This document shows positions 38,272 to 47,359 of a DNA stretch of 64,000 nt, piece by piece. Under the pieces are notes generated by a model. That model made no database searches, was not told the origin of the DNA, and was given only the letters and a program-made list of their open reading frames with translations. Numbering within the stretch: position 1 is the first letter of the stretch; each line of letters begins with the position of its first letter. Made by a program: the position numbers and the translations under genes. Source of the DNA: CAMLFJ01 sp040902305 (GTDB lineage Bacteria > Methylomirabilota > Methylomirabilia > Rokubacteriales > CSP1-6); assembly GCA_040902305.1 (NCBI GenBank), contig JBBDXN010000106.1, positions 1 to 64,000 of the forward strand. Reading direction: 5' to 3'.

Positions 38272-39321
38272 ATGCGAGGCATCGTCTTCACCGGCAACCG
38301 GCAGCTCGAGCTGCGCGACTTCCCCGACCCTACGCCCGGGCCGGGCGAGGTGGTGCTGGAGATCAAGGCCTCCGGCATGTGCGGCAGCGATCTCAAGTTC
38401 TATCGCGCGGCGGGCAACGAGACCGCCTCCCTGGGGCTGGGCGGCAGCGGCAAGAAGGTGATCGCCGGCCACGAGCCCTGCGGGGTCATCGCGGCGGTCG
38501 GCCCCGGCGTCAGCGAGGCGGAAGGGCGCGTGGGCCAGCGCGTGATGAACCACCATTACACCGGCTGCGGCCACTGCAAGCACTGCCGCGTAGGGTGGTC
38601 CCAGCTCTGCAAGGCCGGCATCACCGTGTTCGGCGCCACCGGGGACGGCGCGCACGCGAAGTACATGAAGGTACCCGCCCGCACCAACGTGCCCTTGCCC
38701 GACGAGCTCACCTTCGAGGAAGGCGCGGCGGTGTCGTGCGGTACCGGCACCGCCTACGGCGCGCTCAAGCGCATCGACGTGTCCGGTCGGGACACCCTCG
38801 CCGTATTCGGCCAGGGGCCCGTCGGCCTCTCCGCCACGCTGCTCGGCGTGGCCATGGGCACGCGCGTCATCGCGGTGGATATCGCGGCCGAGCGGCTGGC
38901 CCTCGCGAAACAGTTCGGCGCCGACGCGGTCATCAACTCGCGCGAGACCGACCCGGTACAGGCCATCAAGGACCTGACCCACGGCGAGGGCGCCGAGGCC
39001 ACCATGGACTGCACCGGGCTGCCCGAGCCGCGGGTGGCCGCGGTCCAGAGCGCCGCGACGTGGGGCCGCATGTGCTTCGTCGGCGAGGGCGGCGCCACCA
39101 GCCTGGACGTGAGCCGCGACCTGATCCGCAAGCAGCTCACCCTGGTGGCCTCGTGGACCTTCAGCGCGATGGGCCAGTGGGAGTGCGCGCGCTTCGTGGC
39201 GGAGCGGAAGATCCCGCTCGCCCGGCTCCTCACCGACCGCTTCGATCTGGCCCAGGCCGCGGACGCCTACAAGCGGTTCGACACCCAAACCACCGGCAAG
39301 GGCGTGTTCACGTCCTTCTAG
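38272..39321 (+). CDS. Zinc-dependent threonine-dehydrogenase-like alcohol dehydrogenase
   Basis: 349 residues from ATG 38272. MCGSDLKFYR, AGHEPCGVIAAVGPG and the structural zinc loop TGCGHCKHCRVGWSQLC are standard MDR zinc sites. The cofactor motif is LAVFGQGPVGLSATLLGVAM followed by VIAVDIAAERLALAKQFGAD. Resembles L-threonine or polyol dehydrogenases. The FMN reductase gene follows after 11 bases, so they form a probable pair. Confidence 0.88.
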   Translation: MRGIVFTGNRQLELRDFPDPTPGPGEVVLEIKASGMCGSDLKFYRAAGNETASLGLGGSGKKVIAGHEPCGVIAAVGPGVSEAEGRVGQRVMNHHYTGCGHCKHCRVGWSQLCKAGITVFGATGDGAHAKYMKVPARTNVPLPDELTFEEGAAVSCGTGTAYGALKRIDVSGRDTLAVFGQGPVGLSATLLGVAMGTRVIAVDIAAERLALAKQFGADAVINSRETDPVQAIKDLTHGEGAEATMDCTGLPEPRVAAVQSAATWGRMCFVGEGGATSLDVSRDLIRKQLTLVASWTFSAMGQWECARFVAERKIPLARLLTDRFDLAQAADAYKRFDTQTTGKGVFTSF

Positions 39322-39332
39322 GAGGAGCCCTC

Positions 39333-39890
39333 GTGGCCGACATCAAGATCCTCGGCATTCCCGGCAGCCTGCGCCAGGCGTCCTTCAATCGCTTCGCGCT
39401 CAAGGCGGCCCAGTCGCTCCTGCCCGCGGGGGCCAGCCTCGACGTGTTCGAGCTCGACGGCATCCCGCCGTACAACCAGGACCACGACAAGCAGCCGCCC
39501 GCCCGGGTCGTGGAGCTCAAGAGCCGGGTGCGCGCGGCGGACGCCATCCTCTTCTGCACCCCCGAGTACAACTACTCGGTGCCCGGGGTGCTCAAGAACG
39601 CGATCGACTGGGCCTCGCGACCGTACGGCGACAGCGCATGGCAGGGCAAGCCGGTCGCGGTGATGGGGGCCTCGGTGGGCATGCTCGGCACCGCGCGGGC
39701 CCAGTACCACCTGCGCCAGTCCTTCGTCTTCCTCAACATGTACCCGGTCAACCAGCCGGAGGTGCTGATCGCGAACGCGGCCCAGCGCTTCAACGAGCGC
39801 GGCGAGCTGACCGACGAGACGTCCCGCGAGCTGATCCGGAAGCTGCTGGCGGAGCTCGTGGCGTGGACGAAGCGGCTGGGGAAGAGCTAG
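39333..39890 (+). CDS. NADPH-dependent FMN reductase (flavodoxin-like)
   Basis: 185 residues from GTG 39333, AGGAGGA upstream. ILGIPGSLRQASFNRFAL binds the FMN phosphate; CTPEYNYSVPGVLKNAIDWA is the family signature (PEYNxSxPGxLKNAID); AVMGASVGMLGTARAQYHLR follows. Reduces FMN, azo dyes, quinones or chromate depending on member. Co-transcribed with the alcohol dehydrogenase. Confidence 0.92.
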   Translation: MADIKILGIPGSLRQASFNRFALKAAQSLLPAGASLDVFELDGIPPYNQDHDKQPPARVVELKSRVRAADAILFCTPEYNYSVPGVLKNAIDWASRPYGDSAWQGKPVAVMGASVGMLGTARAQYHLRQSFVFLNMYPVNQPEVLIANAAQRFNERGELTDETSRELIRKLLAELVAWTKRLGKS

Positions 39891-39892
39891 AC

Positions 39893-40112
39893 CACCCCTC
39901 ACCCTGTCCTCTCCCCTGAGGGGAGAGGGATATGGGAACCCGCACCCCGGAGGGCAGAGGGATACCGGAACCCTCGCCCCCGGAGGGGAGAGGGAGACTT
40001 GGAACCCTCGCCAGTGGAGGGGAGAGGAAGACTCGGAACCCTCGCCAGCGGAGGGGAGAGGGAGACTTGGAACCCTCGCCAGCGGAGGGGGAGAGGGCAG
40101 GGTGAGGGGGCG
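39893..40112. repeat. Dispersed palindromic repeat expanded into about five 34-bp tandem units
   Basis: Opens with CACCCCTCACCCTGTCCTC and CCCTGAGGGGAGAGGG, closes with GAGAGGGCAGGGTGAGGGGG. Between them about five units follow the form GGAACCCTCGCCAGCGGAGG plus GGAGAGGGAGACTT, each near 34 bp with few mismatches. The spacers are not unique, so this is not a CRISPR array. Confidence 0.85.
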
Positions 40113-41201
40113 CTAGGCCTCGACGCGCTGCCAGCCGCCCTCGTTGAGCGAGCGCAGGGTGGCGTCGAGCACGTGCTGGGCGCGCACCCCGTCCTCGAGC
40201 GAAGGCGACGGGCTCTCGCCCTTGCGGATGCCGTCGAGGAACCGCTTCACCAGCGGCCCGATGGTGGCCTTACCGGTCACCTCCATCTGGTCGCCTTCGC
40301 CGGCCGCGCGCGGTAGTCCCGCGGTCACCGGCACGGGCTGGAGCGTGCCGCTGGCGCCGGCCGCGCGCAGGTCGCCCACGTACCACTTCGCCTTCTCCCG
40401 GTCCACTCGGTAGACGAGCGCGCCCTGGCTGCCGTAGGCTTCGAGGAACTGCTCGTTTGCGCCCCGCGCGGCGCGGCTCACCGAGAGCGTCACCTGCCCG
40501 CCGGACACCAGCTCGCCCATAACGCTGCAGAAGTCCTCCGCGTCGGTCGGCCTGCCGCCCGGCGCCGTCCGGGTCGGATAAGCGACGCCCGCCTGCGCGG
40601 AGACCCGCGTGAACTCGCCGAAGTTCCAGCGCACCATGTCCACCAGGTGCACGCCCATGTCGCCCATCGCGCCGTGGCCGGCCTGGGCGCGATCCATGCG
40701 CCACGTCGTCGGCGCGGCCTCGTCGGCCCAGCGCGCGCCGAGCCAGCGGCCGGCCGCGTGGAAGAGCCGGCCCACCCCGCCCTCCTCCACCAGCGAGTGG
40801 AAGCGCTGCATGGCCGGGATGAAGCGCCAGTTGAACGACGTCATCGCCACGCGCTCCGCCCGCCGGGCCGCCTCCACCATGTCCCGGCCCTCGGCCGCGG
40901 TCATGGCCAGCGGCTTCTCGCACAGCACGTGCGCGCCCTGCTCGAACGCGCGCAGCGCGATCTCGCGATGCAAGCTGGGGGGCGAGGCGATCACCACGAT
41001 GTCGGGCCCGGTCTGCTCGAGCATATCCTCCCACCGCTCGAAGACGCCGGGCACGTTGTAGCGCGCGGCCACCGCACGGGCCGTCTCCTGATTGCGCTGG
41101 CAGACCGCCACCACCTCGCAGTCGTTCGCCTGAAATGCCGGAATGTGGGCGCGGCCGAAGCCGAGCCCCACGATGCCCACGCGGTACTTCTTCCGTGCCA
41201 T
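40113..41201 (-). CDS. Gfo/Idh/MocA-family oxidoreductase
   Basis: 362 residues. Rossmann start YRVGIVGLGFGRAHIPAFQA, DIVVIASPPSLHREIALRAF, CEKPLAMTAAEGRDMVEAAR (the EKP motif with catalytic Lys) and a C-terminal domain with GAMGDMGVHLVDMVRWNFGE (GDMGxHxxD signature). NAD(P)-dependent sugar or inositol dehydrogenases; substrate unknown. ATG at 41201 is the only fitting start. Confidence 0.9.
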   Translation of the reverse strand: MARKKYRVGIVGLGFGRAHIPAFQANDCEVVAVCQRNQETARAVAARYNVPGVFERWEDMLEQTGPDIVVIASPPSLHREIALRAFEQGAHVLCEKPLAMTAAEGRDMVEAARRAERVAMTSFNWRFIPAMQRFHSLVEEGGVGRLFHAAGRWLGARWADEAAPTTWRMDRAQAGHGAMGDMGVHLVDMVRWNFGEFTRVSAQAGVAYPTRTAPGGRPTDAEDFCSVMGELVSGGQVTLSVSRAARGANEQFLEAYGSQGALVYRVDREKAKWYVGDLRAAGASGTLQPVPVTAGLPRAAGEGDQMEVTGKATIGPLVKRFLDGIRKGESPSPSLEDGVRAQHVLDATLRSLNEGGWQRVEA

Positions 41202-41292
41202 GCCTCGTCGGTCCTTTCGCCGGCGGATTCCCTTCCCCCGCGGATTGAGTTAGAGTCGGCCCCATCCTATCGCAGGCCCAGAGGAGGCACCA

Positions 41293-42930
41293 ATGAAGGC
41301 GGTCGCCGCCGTTGCCGAGATCCTGAAGCGCGAAGGTACCACCTTTCTGATCGGCTATCCGGTGAACCCGATCATCGAGGCGGCCGCCCAGGCCGACATC
41401 CGCACCATCATCGTGCGCCAGGAACGCACCGGGCTGCACATGGCCGACGCGGTGAGCCGCATCACCTCCGGCCAGAAGATCGGCGTGTTCACCATGCAGC
41501 ACGGGCCGGGATCCGAGAACGCCTTCGGCGGCGTGGCCCAGGCCTACGGCGACTCGGTGCCGATCGTGGTGCTGCCCGGCGGCTACCCACGCCGCATCAC
41601 CAATATCCCGCCCAACTTCAACTCGTTCATCAACTACCGCAACGTCACCAAGTGGTGCGAGCAGGTCGTCCTGGGCGATGCGGTGCCCGACGCGATGCGC
41701 CGCGCCTTCACCCAGGTGAAGAACGGCCGCCCCCGGCCGGTGCTGGTGGAGATTCCCGTCGACGTCTACCAGGAGGAAGTGCCCGAGCCGCTCAACTACA
41801 AGGCGACTCCGCGCACGCGCGTCGCGCCGGATCCCGACGCGGTCACCGAGGCCGCGCGCATCCTGGTCGAGGCCGAGCGGCCGGTGATCTACGCGGGCCA
41901 GGGGGTGCACTACGCGCGCGCGTGGCAGCAGCTGCGCGAGCTGGCCGAGCTGCTGGAGGCGCCGGTCACCACGAGCCTCGAGGGCAAGAGCGCGTTCCCG
42001 GAGAACCACGCGCTGTCGCTGGGCTCGGGGGGCCGCTCGATCCCGAAGACGGTCCACGAGTTCCTGAAGCACTCCGACGTGATCTTCGGCATCGGCTGCA
42101 GCTTCTCGACCACGAACTACGGGGTGACGATGCCGAAGGGCAAGACCATCGTGCACTCCACCATCGACGTGGCCGATCTCAACAAGGACATCGTGGCCGA
42201 GCACGCGCTGATCGGGGACGCGGGGCTCGTGCTGGACGCGCTCCTCGCCGAGGTGCGCGACCGGCTCAAGGGCAAGCCGCGCGGCCGCCGGGCCGAGGTG
42301 ACCAAGCAGATCGCCACCATGAAGGGCGAGTGGCTCGCCCAGTGGATGCCCAAGCTCACCGCGAACGACAAGCCGCTCTCGCCCTACCGCGTGATCTGGG
42401 ACCTGCTCCACACGGTGGACGTGGCCAACACCATCATCACCCACGACGCGGGCAGCCCGCGGGACCAGCTCTCGCCCTTCTGGGAGAGCACGCACCCGCT
42501 CACCTACATCGGCTGGGGCAAGACCACCCAGCTCGGCTACGGTCTCGGCCTGGCGATGGGGGCCAAGCTCGCGAAGCCCGACGCCCTCTGCATCAACGTG
42601 TGGGGCGACGCGGCCATCGGCTTCACCGGCATGGACTTCGAGACCGCGGTGCGCGAGCGCATCCCGATCCTCTCGATCCTGCTCAACAACTTCTCGATGG
42701 CGATCGAGCTGCCGATCATGAAGACGGCCACCGAGAAGTACCGCTCCACCGACATCAGCGGCCACTACGCGGACATGGCGAAGGCCTTCGGCGGCTACGG
42801 CGAGCGCATCACCGAGCCCGGCGAGATCATCCCCGCGCTGAAGCGCGGCATCGCCAAGACCCGCGACGGCGTCCCGGTCCTCCTCGAGTTCATCACCGAG
42901 AAAGAGATCAACTTCTCCATCTTCAAATAG
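41293..42930 (+). CDS. Thiamine-pyrophosphate enzyme, acetolactate-synthase-like
   Basis: 545 residues. PYR domain with the catalytic Glu in RQERTGLHMADAVSR, middle domain with VIYAGQGVHYARAW, and TPP-binding domain WGDAAIGFTGMDFETAVRER with LLNNFSMAIELP (GDA instead of the usual GDG). Related to acetolactate synthase, oxalyl-CoA decarboxylase and similar carboligases. No small regulatory subunit nearby, so a catabolic role fits better than valine synthesis. AGAGGAGG precedes the ATG. Confidence 0.87.
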   Translation: MKAVAAVAEILKREGTTFLIGYPVNPIIEAAAQADIRTIIVRQERTGLHMADAVSRITSGQKIGVFTMQHGPGSENAFGGVAQAYGDSVPIVVLPGGYPRRITNIPPNFNSFINYRNVTKWCEQVVLGDAVPDAMRRAFTQVKNGRPRPVLVEIPVDVYQEEVPEPLNYKATPRTRVAPDPDAVTEAARILVEAERPVIYAGQGVHYARAWQQLRELAELLEAPVTTSLEGKSAFPENHALSLGSGGRSIPKTVHEFLKHSDVIFGIGCSFSTTNYGVTMPKGKTIVHSTIDVADLNKDIVAEHALIGDAGLVLDALLAEVRDRLKGKPRGRRAEVTKQIATMKGEWLAQWMPKLTANDKPLSPYRVIWDLLHTVDVANTIITHDAGSPRDQLSPFWESTHPLTYIGWGKTTQLGYGLGLAMGAKLAKPDALCINVWGDAAIGFTGMDFETAVRERIPILSILLNNFSMAIELPIMKTATEKYRSTDISGHYADMAKAFGGYGERITEPGEIIPALKRGIAKTRDGVPVLLEFITEKEINFSIFK

Positions 42931-42947
42931 CCGTCTCCCTCCTTTGC

Positions 42948-43012
42948 CCCCTCACCCTGCCCTCTCCCCAGTGGGGAGAGGGTAAAGGGGAAGAGGGCAG
43001 GGTGAGGGGCAG
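42948..43012. repeat. Dispersed palindromic repeat, complete copy
   Basis: CCCTCACCCTGCCCTCTCC, a short middle with GTGGGGAGAGGGTAAAGG, and GAGGGCAGGGTGAGGGG form a full inverted repeat between the TPP enzyme and the SET gene. This is the cleanest copy of the family in the window. Confidence 0.88.
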
Positions 43013-43018
43013 AAGCCC

Positions 43019-43537
43019 GTGACGGACCTCACCTATCGCTCATCGAAGACGGAAGTGCGGTCGAGCCCGATCCACGGCAAGGGCCTGTTCGCGACGCGCG
43101 CCATCGCGAAGGGCGAGATCGTCGCGGCCAAGGGAGGCCACGTCCTGACGAAGCAGGCGTGGACGGCCCTGGAGGCGGACCTCGGGCCGGCCGACATCCA
43201 GATCTCCGAGGATCTGGTCATCGCCCCCGTGACGCAGACGGAGCGCGACGGCGGCATGCTCTACACCAACCACTCCTGCGATCCCAACCTCGCGATCCAG
43301 GGCCAGATCATCCTGATCGCGATGCGGAACGTCGCCCCCGGCGAAGAGCTCACCATCGACTGGGCGACGACCGACGACGGCGACTACGAGATGCAGTGCC
43401 GGTGCGGCAGCGCCCACTGTCGCGTCACCGTGACCGGCAAGGACTGGATGAAGAAGGAGCTGCAGCAGAAATACCAGGGCTGGTTCTGCTGGTTCCTCCA
43501 GCGGAAGATCGACGCCTCCAGAGGGAGGAATCCATGA
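43019..43537 (+). CDS. SET-domain protein (predicted protein lysine methyltransferase)
   Basis: 172 residues from GTG. SPIHGKGLFATRAIAKGEIV, then MLYTNHSCDPNLAIQG (the NHSxxPN SAM/lysine pocket), RNVAPGEELTIDWATTDDGD and a post-SET-like CRCGSAHCR cluster that may bind zinc. Bacterial SET proteins methylate host or endogenous proteins; target unknown. Its stop overlaps the next gene (ATGA). Confidence 0.88.
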   Translation: MTDLTYRSSKTEVRSSPIHGKGLFATRAIAKGEIVAAKGGHVLTKQAWTALEADLGPADIQISEDLVIAPVTQTERDGGMLYTNHSCDPNLAIQGQIILIAMRNVAPGEELTIDWATTDDGDYEMQCRCGSAHCRVTVTGKDWMKKELQQKYQGWFCWFLQRKIDASRGRNP

Positions 43538-43971
43538 TCCTCGAGCTCGTCGTCACGCTCTGCACCGGGCTCTTCGCCGGGGCCGCGATCTACGTCAGCC
43601 TCGTCGAGCATCCCGCGCGCGTCGAGGGCGGAACCCCGCTGGCCCTCGCCGAGTTCGGACCGAGCTACCGGCGGGCGTCCGTGATGCAAGCGTCGCTCGC
43701 GGTGGTGGGCTGCCTCGCCGCGGTGGCCGCCTGGGCTCAGGGCAGCGCCACCGCGGTGCTCGTCGCCGGGCTCCTGCTCGGGGCTGCGGTCCCCTTCACC
43801 CTGATCGTGATGCTGCCGACGAACAAACGCCTGCTCGATGCCGGGCTCGACCGGACCTCTCCCGAGGCCCGGGCGCTCCTGGCGCGCTGGGGCCGCCTGC
43901 ACGCCGTTCGCAGCGTGGTGAGCGGCGCCGCCTTCCTGCTGCTCGGGCTGTCCCGGGCCGCCGTCCTCTAG
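43534..43971 (+). CDS. DUF1772-like integral membrane protein
   Basis: 145 residues with four membrane segments (LVVTLCTGLFAGAAIYVSLV, ASLAVVGCLAAVAAWAQGS, VLVAGLLLGAAVPFTLIVML and SVVSGAAFLLLGLSRAAVL). EHPARVEGG and PTNKRLLDAGL after TM1 and TM3 are typical of the family. Function unknown. Overlaps the SET gene by four bases. Confidence 0.75.
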   Translation: MILELVVTLCTGLFAGAAIYVSLVEHPARVEGGTPLALAEFGPSYRRASVMQASLAVVGCLAAVAAWAQGSATAVLVAGLLLGAAVPFTLIVMLPTNKRLLDAGLDRTSPEARALLARWGRLHAVRSVVSGAAFLLLGLSRAAVL

Positions 43972-43973
43972 GC

Positions 43974-44261
43974 ATGAGCGCGGATCGCGTGCTCACGCCC
44001 GAGCGGTTCGCGACCGGCATGACCTTCGATCAGTACCTGGAGTACATCGGCACGCCGGCGAGCCTCGCGCGCGAGGCCGGCTGGTGGCGTGGCCCGGAGC
44101 GAATGGACTGGACCGGGCCCCTGCGCTTCCTGCGCGACTGGGGCGCCATGCAGCGATCGCCCTTCTTCAAGGTGTGGGCCTCCGCGGCGATCGACGAGAT
44201 GCTCTCGGCCCTCTACGAGCAGCGCATCCTCGGCGCGCTCCCTGACCCATGTCGGGCGTGA
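43974..44261 (+). CDS. Hypothetical protein, resembles N-terminus of thioredoxin-family proteins
   Basis: 95 residues. LTPERFATGMTFDQYLEYIG, then TPASLAREAG is an opening I associate with bacterial thioredoxin-like proteins, but no CxxC follows and the chain ends early, overlapping the GrpB gene by 13 bases. It may be a short stand-alone protein or a truncated one. Confidence 0.45.
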   Translation: MSADRVLTPERFATGMTFDQYLEYIGTPASLAREAGWWRGPERMDWTGPLRFLRDWGAMQRSPFFKVWASAAIDEMLSALYEQRILGALPDPCRA

Positions 44262-44806
44262 CGCACGACGCGAAGGGCTGGAGCAACGCGGACCAGGACC
44301 GCGTCGAGCTGATCGCCTACGATCCGAGCTGGCCGGCCCGGTACGAGGCCGAGGCTCAGCAGCTCCGCGCGGCCCTCGCCGACATCGTGGGCTTCGAGCT
44401 GGCACACTTTGGCAGCACCGCGATCCCGGGGCTCGTGGCGAAGCCGATCATCGACATCATGCTCATCGTGCCCGACCAGTCCGCCTGGCCCGCGCTCGTC
44501 GAGCCGATCAAGGGGCTTGGCTACGTGTTCTGGGCCGACAACCCGCGCCGGGATCGCATGTTCTTCGTCAAGGGCATGCCGCCCTACGGCGCCCGGCGCA
44601 CCCATCACGTGCACGTGCGCACCCCGGACGATGCGCGGACCGCGCTGGTCTTCACCGATCACCTGCGCCGGCATCCCGACGAGGCGGCGCGGTACGCCGC
44701 GCTCAAGCGTGAGCTGGCGGCCCGGCACTCGACGGACCGCGACGCCTATACGGAAGGAAAGGCCCGGTACGTGAACGACGTCGTTCGCAAGGCGGACACC
44801 CGATGA
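44249..44806 (+). CDS. GrpB (UPF0157) family protein
   Basis: 185 residues. VELIAYDPSWPARYEAEAQQ, AHFGSTAIPGLVAKPIIDIM (the GSTxxxGLxAKPxxD nucleotidyltransferase-like motif), RTHHVHVRTPDD and a helical C-terminus. The fold is that of minimal nucleotidyltransferases; activity is unproven. Overlaps the next gene by four bases. Confidence 0.9.
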   Translation: MSGVTHDAKGWSNADQDRVELIAYDPSWPARYEAEAQQLRAALADIVGFELAHFGSTAIPGLVAKPIIDIMLIVPDQSAWPALVEPIKGLGYVFWADNPRRDRMFFVKGMPPYGARRTHHVHVRTPDDARTALVFTDHLRRHPDEAARYAALKRELAARHSTDRDAYTEGKARYVNDVVRKADTR

Positions 44807-45288
44807 AAGCCTCCGTCATCGTCGCGACGGTGGTCGGGATCGTGGCGGGCATCTACTCCGGCATCCACCTCCTCATCCCCCTCGTCCTCAGCGGCCTGGT
44901 CTGGTGGGCGGCCCGGACGCTCTTGCCCGCCGGCCCACCCGACTTCGTGGCCGCCGCCGCGGTCCAGGCCGGACATCTGATCTGGATCGCGATCGGCCTG
45001 ATCGTCATCGGCGCGCTGACCATCGATCTGGTCGACATCACGATCCTGCTCATCGGCGCGGTCTGGCTGCTCGCGAAGCCCGGGCTCGTGCCGGTGATCG
45101 TGATGACCGTCTACCAGGTGGTGGCGCTGCTCATCAACCTGTTCGCGTTCCTCAACTTTCCGATCGGGGAGAACCTGCACCGGGCGCTCCTCATCCACCT
45201 CATCTGGCGCGTCCTGGCCTTGAGCCTGATGTGGCGCGCCCACGGGAGGGCCCGGCGAGCCGCCGAGCTCATGGAGGGGGACGTGTGA
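44803..45288 (+). CDS. Integral membrane protein
   Basis: 161 residues with four hydrophobic helices (SVIVATVVGIVAGIYSGIHL, LVLSGLVWWAARTLL, ILLIGAVWLLAKPGLVPVIV and VVALLINLFAFLNFPIGENL). No family recognised. ATGA overlap with GrpB suggests a small envelope operon continuing into the 45322 gene. Confidence 0.6.
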   Translation: MKASVIVATVVGIVAGIYSGIHLLIPLVLSGLVWWAARTLLPAGPPDFVAAAAVQAGHLIWIAIGLIVIGALTIDLVDITILLIGAVWLLAKPGLVPVIVMTVYQVVALLINLFAFLNFPIGENLHRALLIHLIWRVLALSLMWRAHGRARRAAELMEGDV

Positions 45289-45321
45289 GCCTCCCGGCGC
45301 GGCCCACGGCCCGACCCTGAC

Positions 45322-46122
45322 GTGCTCCTGCTGATCGCCAAGATCGTCGTCTCGGCGGGCATCGTCCTGCTCGTGACCGCGGCGGTCGAGCGCCTGGGGC
45401 CGCGGATCGGCGGCCTCATCGCGGTGACCCCGCAGCTCGCGGTGGTCTCCCTCGTCTTCTTCACGATCGAGCAGGGGCCGGCCTTCGCGGCGGAGAGCGC
45501 GGTGTGGAACATCCCCGGCATCTGCGCCACGATCGCGGTGTACCTCGGCTACCTCGCCGCCACGCGGCTCGTCCCGGCCCCCCGCATCGCGTCGATCGTC
45601 ACCGGCGTCGCGCTCGGCACCGCCGGCTTCGCGCTGGCCGTGAACCTGTTCGCGGTCCTGCCTCTCACGCGCGCCACCGTCATGCCGCTGGCCGCGCTGG
45701 TATGTCTCGGGGTCGGCTGGCTGGTGCGACGGCTGCCCGACGCGGCCATCCTGCGACCGGTACGGGCCTCCGCGCTCTTGCTGGCGACCCGGGCCGCCGC
45801 CTCGGTGGTCACCGTGCTCAGCGTAACGTCGCTCGCCCAGGTGCTCGGGCCCAAGTGGTCCGGCCTGATCGTCGGCTTCCCGGTCAACAGCCTCCCGGTG
45901 ATGGCCATCCTGCACGCGCACTACGGCAGCGCGGTGATCCAGCCCTTCATCCGGATCTTCCCGGTCGGCGCGTTCGGGCTGTGCCTGTTCAACCTGGTCG
46001 CGTCGCTGTGCCTCCCCCGGCTCGGCCTCGTCCTGACGATCCTGCTCGGGTACGCGGTCGACATCGCCTACCTCCTGGCGGTGGCGTGGCTGAGCCGGCC
46101 CAGGGCGGCCTCCGCGTATTGA
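45322..46122 (+). CDS. Eight-helix membrane protein with internal duplication
   Basis: 266 residues from GTG. The chain looks duplicated: GPRIGGLIAVTPQLAVVSLV in the first half corresponds to GPKWSGLIVGFPVNSLPVMA in the second, each preceding a hydrophobic helix. About eight transmembrane helices in all. Such paired halves are common in small secondary transporters. No family recognised with confidence. Confidence 0.6.
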   Translation: MLLLIAKIVVSAGIVLLVTAAVERLGPRIGGLIAVTPQLAVVSLVFFTIEQGPAFAAESAVWNIPGICATIAVYLGYLAATRLVPAPRIASIVTGVALGTAGFALAVNLFAVLPLTRATVMPLAALVCLGVGWLVRRLPDAAILRPVRASALLLATRAAASVVTVLSVTSLAQVLGPKWSGLIVGFPVNSLPVMAILHAHYGSAVIQPFIRIFPVGAFGLCLFNLVASLCLPRLGLVLTILLGYAVDIAYLLAVAWLSRPRAASAY

Positions 46123-46148
46123 CAGCCGGCCGCGCGCTGTGGTCTAAG

Positions 46149-46607
46149 GTGAAGCGCCTATGGGCGCCACCCCCCTTGAGTAACCCGATCCTGCTCGCCG
46201 TGCTCGCGGGCACCGCGGCGGCCACGTGGACGATCTGCGTCAAGTTCGGCTCCACGAACATCACCGCCGCGCTCGGCGCGATGACCATCACCGGGGCGGC
46301 CTTCGTGGTCAATGCGCTGGCCCTCGTGATCATGCGCGCGGGCGGGCACGAGATCACGTTCAAGCCCGAGGCGGTCTGGCTCCTGGCCATCGCGGGCGTC
46401 GCCGCGGCCGGGGTCGACATCTTCGCGCTGCTCGCCTACGAGCGCGGCTTGAAGGTCACCTCGTCGCTGATCATCAGCGGCACCTCGACCGCCCTGGTGC
46501 TGCTGGTCGGCTTCGTCGCCCTGCACGAGCCCGTCACGTGGGCGCGTCTGCTCGGCATCGCGCTGATCCTGTCCGGGATGCTGCTCCTGCAGGCGCAGGG
46601 CGGCTAG
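46149..46607 (+). CDS. EamA-like half-size membrane transporter
   Basis: 152 residues from GTG 46149 (TTG at 46176 is an alternative). Five helices and the ending SLIISGTSTALVLLVGFVAL / EPVTWARLLGIALILSGMLL correspond to one EamA unit. Half-size DMT proteins usually dimerise to export metabolites. The LivG gene follows after 10 bases. Confidence 0.7.
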   Translation: MKRLWAPPPLSNPILLAVLAGTAAATWTICVKFGSTNITAALGAMTITGAAFVVNALALVIMRAGGHEITFKPEAVWLLAIAGVAAAGVDIFALLAYERGLKVTSSLIISGTSTALVLLVGFVALHEPVTWARLLGIALILSGMLLLQAQGG

Positions 46608-46617
46608 GGTCCCGCCG

Positions 46618-47337
46618 ATGACGCCGCCCTTCCTCGAAGGCACCGACGTGGCCCGAAGCTTCGGAGGCCTCCGGGTCCTCCACCGGGTGAGCTTCGCGGT
46701 CGCCGAGGGCGAGATCGTGGCCCTGATCGGGCCCAACGGGGCGGGCAAGACGACGCTGTTCAACCTGATCAGCGGGCTGCTCCGGCCCTCGGCGGGCTCG
46801 ATCCGATTGGGGGCACACCGGATCAGCGCGCTGCCCCCGTACCGGATCGCGCGGCTCGGGCTCGGGCGGACCTTCCAGACGCCGCGGCCGTTCCTCGACC
46901 TGACCGCGGCCGAGAACGTGGCCGCGGCCGCCCGGTGGGCCGAGCGGCCCGGCGGGACGCCCGCGGAGCTGCTCGCGCTGGTCGAGCTCGGCGAGCACGC
47001 GGCGGTGCCCGCGCGGCGCCTCACCGGCGGGCGTCGCAAGCTGCTCGAGCTGGCCATGGCCCTGGCGCTGCGGCCGCGGGTGATCCTGCTCGACGAGCTG
47101 CTGGCCGGGCTCACCCCCACCGAGGGGGCGCGCGCGACCGCAATTCTGAGGACGATCCGCGACCAGCGCGGCGTCGGGCTGTTCTGGGTGGAGCACGTGA
47201 TGAAGGCCATCATGGAGACCGCGGAGCGCCTGGTCGTGCTCCACCACGGCGAGGTCATCTGCGAGGGGCCACCCGCGACGGTCTCGCGCGATGCCCGGGT
47301 CCTCGAGGCGTATCTGGGTGAAGCGACCGCATCCTGA
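46618..47337 (+). CDS. Branched-chain amino-acid-type ABC transporter ATPase (LivG-like)
   Basis: 239 residues. Walker A GPNGAGKTTLFNL near residues 39-51, Q-loop GRTFQTPRPF, signature motif LTGGRRKLLEL instead of LSGGQ, Walker B VILLDELLAGL with catalytic Glu, and switch His in WVEHVMK. Powers uptake with the permeases encoded downstream. The usual second ATPase (LivF) is missing from this cluster. Confidence 0.88.
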   Translation: MTPPFLEGTDVARSFGGLRVLHRVSFAVAEGEIVALIGPNGAGKTTLFNLISGLLRPSAGSIRLGAHRISALPPYRIARLGLGRTFQTPRPFLDLTAAENVAAAARWAERPGGTPAELLALVELGEHAAVPARRLTGGRRKLLELAMALALRPRVILLDELLAGLTPTEGARATAILRTIRDQRGVGLFWVEHVMKAIMETAERLVVLHHGEVICEGPPATVSRDARVLEAYLGEATAS

Positions 47338-47359
47338 CTCCCTCAATGGCAAGGAGGCC

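Noticed and set aside
39960..40095. CRISPR array
   Set aside because: The tandem units at 39.9 and 61.1 kb are contiguous minisatellites without unique spacers and no cas genes are present.
43974..44261. Second selenoprotein (thioredoxin-like with TGA)
   Set aside because: Reading past the TGA at the end of this frame gives no thioredoxin motif and no suitable hairpin.
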